From Candidatus Sumerlaeota bacterium (GTDB lineage Bacteria > Sumerlaeota > Sumerlaeia > JADFCT01), in contig JAPLSP010000423.1 of NCBI GenBank assembly GCA_026398575.1, positions 1 to 21,176 of the forward strand: 21,176 nucleotides of DNA, written 5' to 3'. The notes under the pieces were generated by a model. The model worked only from the letters and a program-made list of their open reading frames with translations. It made no database searches and was not told the origin of the DNA. How positions within the stretch are numbered: the stretch's first letter is position 1; the number at the start of each line of letters is the position of its first letter. Below are positions 6,901 through 13,900 of the stretch, in pieces. Position numbers and translations under genes: made by a program.

Positions 6901-7626
6901 CGGCGGACCAGGGGCTGCTTTATAACCGGCCGGCGCCGGCGCCGGCCCTAGAATGGCGCGAAACGGATTGCGCGATTCGGGCACGTTGGCTTTCGCCGGG
7001 TCGGCATCGTCGCCCCACGGGTAATTGTAATAGGGATTCTGCTGTCCGCCGCGCGCGGCGTATTCCCATTCGGCCTCGGTCGGCAGACGGAAACCGCTCT
7101 TGTTGAAATCGCAGTCCCATGTGGTCGTGTTGTAGCAGAGCGGCAACTTTCTTTGCGCGCTCAGCCAGTTGCAGTATGCCGCCGCGCCATGCCAGCGCAC
7201 GCAGACCATCGGGTGGTTTTCCTTCTTGTCGAGAACGGAAAACTTGCTGCCATCCCAACCGATCTGGCTGGACATGGAACATTCGCGCGTATCGCATAGC
7301 ATATCGTTTCCGCCGGCCAGATACACCGCGCCCTTGCGCACTTCGACCTGGCGCTGCGTCAGTGCCGCGTTGAGAAACTCGCAATACTCCCGCGTGGTGA
7401 CGTCATAGACGCCGATATGAAACGCGTCCAGCCGCACCTTGTGGATCGGCGTCTCATCGCTGCCGTGTTTGGGATCCACAAATCCGTGATGGTCACCCAT
7501 CTCGAACGTCCCCGCCGGAATCAGCGCGAAGCCGGGCAGCGCCGGCTGTTCGCCGCCATGCGCCCGCGTCGCCAGCAAAACGGCCACGCCTAGCGCCAGC
7601 GCAGCAACCATGTTTTTTGCCTTCAT
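3934..7626 (-). CDS. Secreted FGE-like / PEBP / arylsulfotransferase fusion protein
   Basis: I place the start at the ATG at 7626 (1230 residues), not at upstream in-frame codons: GAAGGGAG lies 7 nt before it and a signal peptide follows at once (NMVAALALGVAVLLATRAHG). Residues about 32-384 form an FGE-sulfatase fold: IPAGTFEMGDHHG, YCNWLS, GFRLPTEAEWEYAARGG, YGLYDMAGNVWQW, MRGGSW, IGFRV. The two copper-binding cysteines of true FGE are not seen after RGGSW (FNGEFGH instead). A Gly/Pro/Arg linker (about 400-460) leads to a PEBP/YbhB-like domain (about 470-625: LPKEFTGDGAGVTPPLEW, WLLYNIPA). A repetitive Gly/Gln/Pro linker (about 628-733) leads to an arylsulfotransferase-type beta-propeller (about 740-1175). 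The propeller keeps the catalytic-type histidines in HHD, FWNHANSI and QQHDAEW and an arginine in ISARG. The tail is Gly/Arg-rich, with no dockerin. Substrate unknown. Confidence 0.85.
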   Translation of the reverse strand: MKAKNMVAALALGVAVLLATRAHGGEQPALPGFALIPAGTFEMGDHHGFVDPKHGSDETPIHKVRLDAFHIGVYDVTTREYCEFLNAALTQRQVEVRKGAVYLAGGNDMLCDTRECSMSSQIGWDGSKFSVLDKKENHPMVCVRWHGAAAYCNWLSAQRKLPLCYNTTTWDCDFNKSGFRLPTEAEWEYAARGGQQNPYYNYPWGDDADPAKANVPESRNPFRAILGPAPAPAGYKAAPGPPGNAWRMGPQPKTTPVGFFNGKLQRKADFGWPGAEETYQTANNANGYGLYDMAGNVWQWCTEWYERNYYAYAPADNPPGPAQGSPMQDGKAYRCMRGGSWFNGEFGHSRVSNRDPSYYRGPDPVTGLSDADGPWFHIGFRVVLPVNAENRPAVKLTAVQNMGRNDAAPGGGRPPRDPNRPGGAGRPGEGGTGRQGEGRGPGADLPGGGPDIAAPRERIVSDGGMYLQKPDKNLALKSSEVKDGGTLPKEFTGDGAGVTPPLEWSGAPADAKSYAIIMHHTDARGENISYWLLYNIPANVQSLPKDVKGVGTLGISSRGNRAGYAAPHSAGPGTRTYVFTVYALSAPLQLIAPSSGVSQEVLLAAMKDKILATADLSVTYTRYTVTGANEGPGANQGPEQPGARPQRDPNRQGGQGGPGGQGGPGMDQPGSGPPRDPNRPDGQGMDQPGGRPQRDPNRQGGQGGQGGQQPRDGGSPGGGGSGGPGGGGRMMEENKTPASPNPGQTVGVFLNTPKAFTGYSLMAPKHNTVTYLMDNQGRAVHQWKSEYFPGQSVYLKPNGNLLRTCMTRNRSFTGGGEGGRIEEYDWDGKLIWEFWYTNDKYQQHHDIAPLPNGNILMLVVEKKTAAECIAAGWPAESAQNTELYPDGVVEIQPVYPNSGKVVWEWHVWDHLIQDLDKTKPNYGEIAAHPELIAIRGGRGGPNGFWNHANSIAYNAKLDQIVISARGQSEIWFIDHSTTPQESAGHTGGKHGKGGDLIYRWGNPSAYKRGDERDAQLNQQHDAEWIPDGYPGAGHVTIFNNGYNRGYTSIEEIVPPMDANGRYIIEPGKPYGPEKPVWHYEAKNRTDFFSSEISGAHRLLNGNTLLCAGVIGHIFEVTQEGEMVWQYVNPVVRGGILAQGEVPGKDVRGHLFNAVFKLHRYAPDYPGLAGRDLTPKDVIELPASQKGKTGLDKADATPGERPPDAGGRGGSGGGNRELGPDRRSGSGGFRQ
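5430..5745 (-). repeat. Gly/Gln/Pro/Arg low-complexity linker with RDPNR repeats
   Basis: This stretch encodes the linker between the PEBP-like and arylsulfotransferase domains. It holds three imperfect copies of a unit around RPQRDPNRQGGQGG, with MDQPG spacers. The matching DNA unit (around GCGGTTGGGATC) starts near 5533, 5590 and 5674. A fourth RDPNR copy lies in the first linker near 6370. It is probably a disordered spacer that expands and contracts by slippage. Confidence 0.75.
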
Positions 7627-7821
7627 CGTCATGCTCCCTTCTTCGATAGATGATGACCTGCCGCAGTTTATTTTCAATCCACTTTGTTCCAAAATGCCTA
7701 TGCAAGATCGGCGCCATAATCCTAGCCAAAAATATTTGAAAGATCATAACCCTTTAGCGATAATGCGCAATTATTGCTCAATGCAAGCCGGTCGTGCGCG
7801 CAAAATATGCAGAGGTACTTC

Positions 7822-7827
7822 ATTATA
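7822..7827 (-). promoter_or_regulatory. Candidate promoter -10 element for the FGE/PEBP/arylsulfotransferase gene
   Basis: On the minus strand this reads TATAAT, a perfect sigma-70 -10 hexamer inside CTTATAATG. Upstream, 17-18 nt away, only a poor -35 (TCGAAT or TTCGAA) is seen. Use of this site would give a leader of about 190 nt. A weaker alternative nearer the gene is TTGGAA, then 16 nt, then TAAACT (around 7650-7690). Confidence 0.3.
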
Positions 7828-7850
7828 AGAGTCTTACTACTCATATTCGA

Positions 7851-7879
7851 AATTGCGATCACATAAATTTATCGCAAAT
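7851..7879. repeat. Inverted repeat in the intergenic region
   Basis: TTGCGAT (7853-7859) and ATCGCAA (7871-7877) are perfectly complementary across 11 nt. The arms extend to 9 nt with one mismatch. It lies upstream of the candidate TATAAT on the minus strand, so it could be an operator or a weak RNA hairpin. Confidence 0.4.
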
Positions 7880-7972
7880 GCTCATACAGGAAGAGTTGAT
7901 TCATGCGAATAGGAGCGCATTGCTTTTGTCCCTTAGGCAAAAATACGCGACCGTAATTCTGAATCAGAACAC

Positions 7973-10900
7973 TTAGGGTAAATTGAGACGCTGAATGATG
8001 GCAACAATATCACCGGTATTAATGATGCCGTCGCCGTTGATATCAGCGGCTCTCAGATCGTTACCCGTTAGCGGCACGGCGCCGGTGAGGTGGTTAACAA
8101 GACCAGTTTTCGTTGGAACAAGATCGAACCGCGCGGTCACCGTCGTGTGATGATCTATGACGAGGATTAGCGGATTGGATGTTGATACAACGTCGCCTGT
8201 CCAATGTGTGAAGACTGAAGGGAACACTCCGGCGGTCGTTGGCTGAGCCGTAAGCGTCAGCGTGGTTCCCTGCGGATAGAGCATCAGGAGCGGCTGGCGC
8301 GTTACCGTCCCCGAGCCCAGGCCGTCGAGAGTCACCACCAGCATGAATTGACTGGGTGTTGTTGTCTGCTCAATCGGGCCTCTGGGCGTCAGGTCCTTGC
8401 CGGCAAGACCGGGGTAGTCCGGCGCATAGCGGTCGGCCTGGAAGACGGCGTTCAGGAATCCGCCGCGCGGGTCGGCGGGAATGGCGTCTCCCTGAGTCAT
8501 GGGACCGGCGTCCGTGACCGGGCATATATACTCCCAAACCATCAGGCCGGCTGTGGTCACTTCGAAAAGTCTCCCTGTCAGTCCTTCGCAGATCAGCGTG
8601 GCGCCATTGGGCAACCGCTGGGCGCCGGAAATTTCAGTGGAGCAGAAATCCGCCGGATTGGTGGCGCGATAGGTCCACGTCAGGGCAGACGGTCCGTAAG
8701 CCGTCCCCGTTGTCAGAGAGTAGTTTCCTCCCGCATCCACTGGCGGCGTGATTTCGTCTATGGTGGAGTAGCCGCGGCTAATGCCGTTGTTGAAGATTAG
8801 GATGTTTCCCGCGCCCGGGCGCCCGGCGGGGATCCACTCGGTGTCGTGTTGCTGCAGAAGTTTCTGATCGCCTGCGGTACCGGCGTCGTATTGGCGCGGA
8901 TTGCCCCAACGATACAGCAGATCGCCTCCCTTGCTGTAGCGCCCGCCCGTATGCCCGCTGGATTGGGTGGAGGAGGTTTGGTGATCTATCACCCACAGCT
9001 CGCTATTGCCGCGGACGCTAAGGATCATCTGGTCCAGATCGGGGTTGTAGCCAACCGAGTTCATGTGATTCCAGAATTGTGGAATCTTGATACCGGGGCC
9101 GTTGACGTCAACGAGTTCCGGATGATTCGCCACCACACCGTAATTGCTCTTGGTATTGTCGAAATCCTGGATCAGGTGATCCCAGACGTGCCATTCCCAG
9201 ACGATGTTTCCACCGACCGGACGCGTCGGCTGGACCTCGACGACATAGTCGGGCAGCATGTATCCCTTGGTGGCAATCTCTGTGTCCAGCAGCGCGGGAT
9301 TGAAGCCGGCTTGAATGACTTCGGCGTATGTCTTCTTCTCGGACGCCAGAACAAGGATGTTCCCGTTGGGCAGGACCTTGAAGTCGTGATGCGCGATGTA
9401 GGCGCCAGAGTAGTAATCGAATTCCCAGACCAGATTGCCGTCCCAGTCATATTCCTCGATCCTTCCGCCTTCGCCGCCGCCCGTGGAAGGTCCGCCCTGC
9501 AGGATCATGCATTCGCGAACCAGATGGCCGTTCGGCAGCAGGTAGGCCGTCCGGCCCGGCTCATAGGCGCTGTCCCACGTGTGAACGACCTGACCATCGT
9601 TGTCTATCAGATAGGTTCGCGTGTAGTGCATCGGCGCCAGCAGAGTATAGCCCACAAACGCCTCTGGCGTGTTCAGAAACAACCCCACCGTTTGCGTGAT
9701 GGTTGTTGGCGGCGAGGCGACCGTGTAGGAATAGGTCGCGGTGGGCGCGCCGGCCGGATCGGTGGCCTGAGCGGCCAGTTTGTCTATTGCGGTGACGTAG
9801 TAATGGACGGTTGTTCCTGCGGCGAAGGTGGGTATCTGCCCGCCGTATCGACCGTCGCCGGCAGCGCCGTCTTGATGCGCGCCGTCGTCATTCATTCCAA
9901 CCTGTTTGGCAGTGCTGCCGCTACCGGACGTGGTTTTGACGATGATGTCATCCAGCTGGATTCGGTTGTCCTGCACGCTGCCGGTGAACTGGAAACGCAT
10001 CTTGAGGCCGGCTACGAGTTCACCCGCCTGCAGGTCGTAATGATACTGCTGCCATCCATGGTTGCTGCCCGTTAGCTCGCTCAGCCGGGTCACGTAGCCG
10101 CTTCCGGCGTCGAGTTGGAAAGTCCAACCGTTTGTTCCGCTGAGACTGAGGGTTTGAATCCAGAACTCGACGTAGCCCGATGCGCCACTCGCGTTGAAGG
10201 CGCTGGCCGTCTCGATCATCGCGGTCAGCGCGCTGCTCGAATTTTGAGTGCTGAATTCCAAGCCGCAGGGATTGCCGGTTCCGTGGTTGGCCTGGGTCCG
10301 CTGTTCAACGTTTATGCCAGGACCTGCTGTGACGGTCCAGACGTTGTTGCAGCCGGCGCCGGTCCACGGCTTGACCGCCGAAGTCGCCATGGTTTCCTGG
10401 AACACTGTTGTTTCGCTGCCGCTTGCGCCGCCGCCGCTTCCCGTGTCGTAGGTCAGCGTAACGCTGTTGATACCGGCGGTGGCCGATACCGTTGCGGTTA
10501 TCCAGACGGGATCGTTGGAGGTTGGCGTGACGGGTGAGCAAGCAGTCCCGGCTATTGACAAAGCCGTGGAAGTCGTCTGCGTTTCGACGGCGCCGCTGAC
10601 AGCCATCCGGATGGTATAGATGCTCGTGCGCGCCGTGATGAACAGCGTATGCCAATCCACACCGCCAAAGGTCATGTTCGTTGGGATTTCCGGCACGATG
10701 ATCCGACCGATCTGATTGCCGGCCGGCGAGTAGATGAGCACGCTGTTTGCGGCCATATAGATGTTGCCTTCGCTGTCTATTGTCATGCCGTCGCACTGCG
10801 CCGATGCGAACAGCGTCTTGCCCGAGAGCGCGCCGTTGCTGGTGTTGATCGTGTAGCGGTAAACCTTCGATGCGCCATAGTCGGCCGCGTAGAGAGTCTT

Positions 10901-13900
10901 GCCATCGGGCGTGCCAATAAGGCCGTTGGGCCGGGTCATGTCGCTGATAACCCGCGTCACAGTCAGGCGGTCGGGCGAGAGATAGTAAACATGCTCGCCG
11001 TCCTGCGTTTTGGTTCCCGCGCCGAAAAGCGGATCGGAGAAATAGACTCCGCCGCTGGGGGCGATCCACAGGTCGTTGGGTTTGTTGAAGGCCGCGCCAT
11101 TATACTGGCTCGCCAGTGCCGTGACGTTGAGCGACATGTCGGTGGAAGTCAGCCGCTTGGTCGTCCCCTCGCAAGCCAGCAGATTGCCGCTGGCATCGAA
11201 GTACAGGCCGTTGGCGCCGCCGGAATTTGCGCGGAAGGTCGTGATGACGCCATTCATTGCGGACCAATGGTAGATTTTTCCCGCGTCCACATCGGAGAAG
11301 AACACATCCCCCGAGGCATTGGCCGCCGGCCCTTCGGTGAAGAGAAAGCCACTGCCGGCCGGCTGCAAAGTCGCTTCCGGGGCCACAGGACTGGCGCCGC
11401 CGCGCGCCACGCGGAACCCGACGTGGAACCACGGGCCGTTCGGATCGCCGGGCCCGCGATAATAGCCCGGATCGCGATTGGCGACGCGCCCGTGGCCGTA
11501 CATATCCTGGCCATTGAACCAGTTGCCGCCGCGCAGGCCGTGATAGGGGAGGCCGTCCGGCATCGCGTCGCCCGCCGCCGGACCCGCCGGATTGACCGTC
11601 ACGGCGTTGTCCACGCAGTATTGGTAGTAGTCTTTGCCGTACCAGTCGTTGGTCCATTGCCAGATGTTGCCGGACATGTCATAGAGGCCATAGCCGTTTG
11701 AGCCGTCCCGCGTCTGGTAAACAGTGGTGGAACTCGGCCAATTGTAGTCGGATTTCAAGCGCAGGGAGCCGTCATAGAATCCCACCGGCGTGCTCTGCGG
11801 ATTATCGCCGGCTTCGTAAGGATCGCCCGAAGCCGCCCAGTTGGCCAGCCTGCCGTCGGCGTTCAGGTCGTTGCCCCAGGGGAACATGCAATAGGGATTG
11901 GTCTGTCCTCCACGCGCGGCATATTCCCATTCGGCTTCCGTCGGCAGGCGATAGCCGTTCTTTGTGAAGTCGCAAACGCCCGTCGTCAGATTGTAGCAAG
12001 GCGTATAACCGTCACGCGCGCTGAGCCAGTTGCAGTAGGCGATCGCGCCGAACCACCGGATGCCGGTGACTGGATGGAAAGCGCGGTTGCCGCGAATAGC
12101 GAACACGCTGCCACTCCATTGAATCGGGCTTGCGGAATCGGCCGCTGTCGTATCGCTATAGATGATCGTTCCACCGGCATTGCAGACGCAGTTCGAACTG
12201 ATGGAGATCAGGCCTTGAGCATAAGCCGCGTTGAGGTAATCGCAGTATTCGCGGCAGGTGACGTCGGTCTTGCCGATATAGAATGGATCGAGCGAGACCG
12301 TATGGGTCGGGATTTCATCGCTGGGATGTCCGGGATCAACAAATCCAAAATGATCGCCCATCAGGTAGGACCCTCCCGGAATGCGCGCGAATTCCGCGAT
12401 GAACGAGCTACTGGAAACGCCGTCCGCCTGCCGTACGCAGCGTACGACGAGCGTCGTTGTCTTGTCGGCGTAGCTGGTGATGCCGAATTGGAAGTCAAGC
12501 GTCCATGCCAGAGCCGGGGTATTGAACATGCTTGTGGACGACCCATACAGCGAGGCGGCCGCACCCGGGAAATAGTTGCGATCAAGCGAAGGCACGGTCA
12601 TCGTTTCATCATTGAGCGAATGCAGTTCCTTGATGTTCGGCAGCCGCCAATCGGAGTGGCCGGCCAGTGTCAGCCCCTCGGCATACTGGAGCGCGGCCTC
12701 CCAGGTCATGGGGGCAGGCGCCTCGCCCTTCTGCCACATCAGCCCTGTGTCCGAATCGGTCACTGTCCCGTCGCCGTTGTTTACGGCATGATGAATGGGG
12801 CTCGCGCCGGCGGGAGCGTTCGCGCCGCGCACACAGCGGGGGTGGAACCGCTTCGTCCCGCCCGCGCTGATGGTTTCGGATTTCGGATGCGGTCCGATGC
12901 CGCCGCCGGCGTTGGCCGACCAGACGCGGGTTGCGTCGCTGGCAAGCGTGTCTTGCGTCCACCAATACTCCGCGGCGCTGGCAGTGAAGACGCTGGTGTT
13001 CAGCGCCGGATTGATCGTTCCATGATTCAGAATGCTGAATGCTTCATGCGCGGTAGGTAACCGCCAATCCGAGTAACCGTCCAACGTGAGGCCGATGGCG
13101 TACGTCGTGGCTGCCTCCCACGTCATCTCGCCGCCGTCTGCCTTCTGCCAAATCAGCCCCGTCACATTGTCGGTGACAGTACCGTTTCCGTTGTCGGTCA
13201 AGGATGGCGGATGGATGATGTAATCGGCGTCTTCGCCGAAAGTAGTTGTGAAGCTCTGCGTCTGGCCGGTGTCGGGCAGTTTAAGCATGCTCCAGGCATT
13301 AGCCGCCGTCTCTGTGATGGTCGGGCCGGCTGTCATGTCTTTGCCCAGGAAGCCCGCGAAGTCAGGGGCATAGCGATGCGCGCGCAGGGTTGCGTTGGTC
13401 ATCGGCAGGCAGTCGCCGATGGTCTTCACGACACCGGCTGCAGTTACCGGATTGATGTATTCCCAAACCACGGCGCCGTTCGAGGTCACCTCGACCATGT
13501 AGCCCGTCGCAGAGGCGCAGATCAGGGTGTTGCCGTTGGAGAGCCGTTGCGCGCCGGAGCCGAACGGGCTGAACAAGGTCAGGTTGCTGAGCGTGCCGTA
13601 TTTCCAAACCACCTGCTTGGAGAGAAGCTGATTGGATTTCATAGCATCCTTGTCGAACGTCCATGTGTTATATCCGGCCGTGGGCGGATTCACGTAGGCG
13701 CCCGTGTCCGTTCCGCTGGAATTCAGGAAAGGATTGATCTCAAAGATGTATGATTGCGGCGTGCGCGTGAAGAGATACTGATTGCTGTTGAAGACCAGCA
13801 GATGCCCTGCCCCCGGCAGTCCCGAGGCGATCCACTGTGCGTTATTGCTGGCGCCGATCTGCTTGTTTCCATTGGTCGCGTTCTCCCAGTTGCTGCTGAC

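Larger units (their letters stand above)
7627..7972 (-). other. AT-rich 346-bp intergenic region: leader of the fusion gene and 3' flank of the giant gene
   Basis: I see no gene here; short open frames on the plus strand lack ribosome binding sites or homology. It is clearly more AT-rich than the flanking genes. It contains a candidate promoter, several inverted repeats (7757-7777 with one mismatch; 7851-7879; a 6-1-6 palindrome at 7957-7969 just after the giant gene's stop) and the GAAGGGAG ribosome binding site of the fusion gene at about 7634-7641. There is no convincing U-tract terminator. Confidence 0.5.

Noticed and set aside
7924..7942. TTTTG...CAAAA hairpin as a terminator for the giant gene
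   Set aside because: The stem is AT-rich with a bulge, and no U-tract follows it on the minus strand.
8846..10075. Long plus-strand open frames opposite the giant gene (also 4339-5244, 12074-13060, 13754-14515, 18808-19713)
   Set aside because: They are antisense shadows of GC-rich real genes; their translations show no domain motifs while the minus strand shows clear ones.
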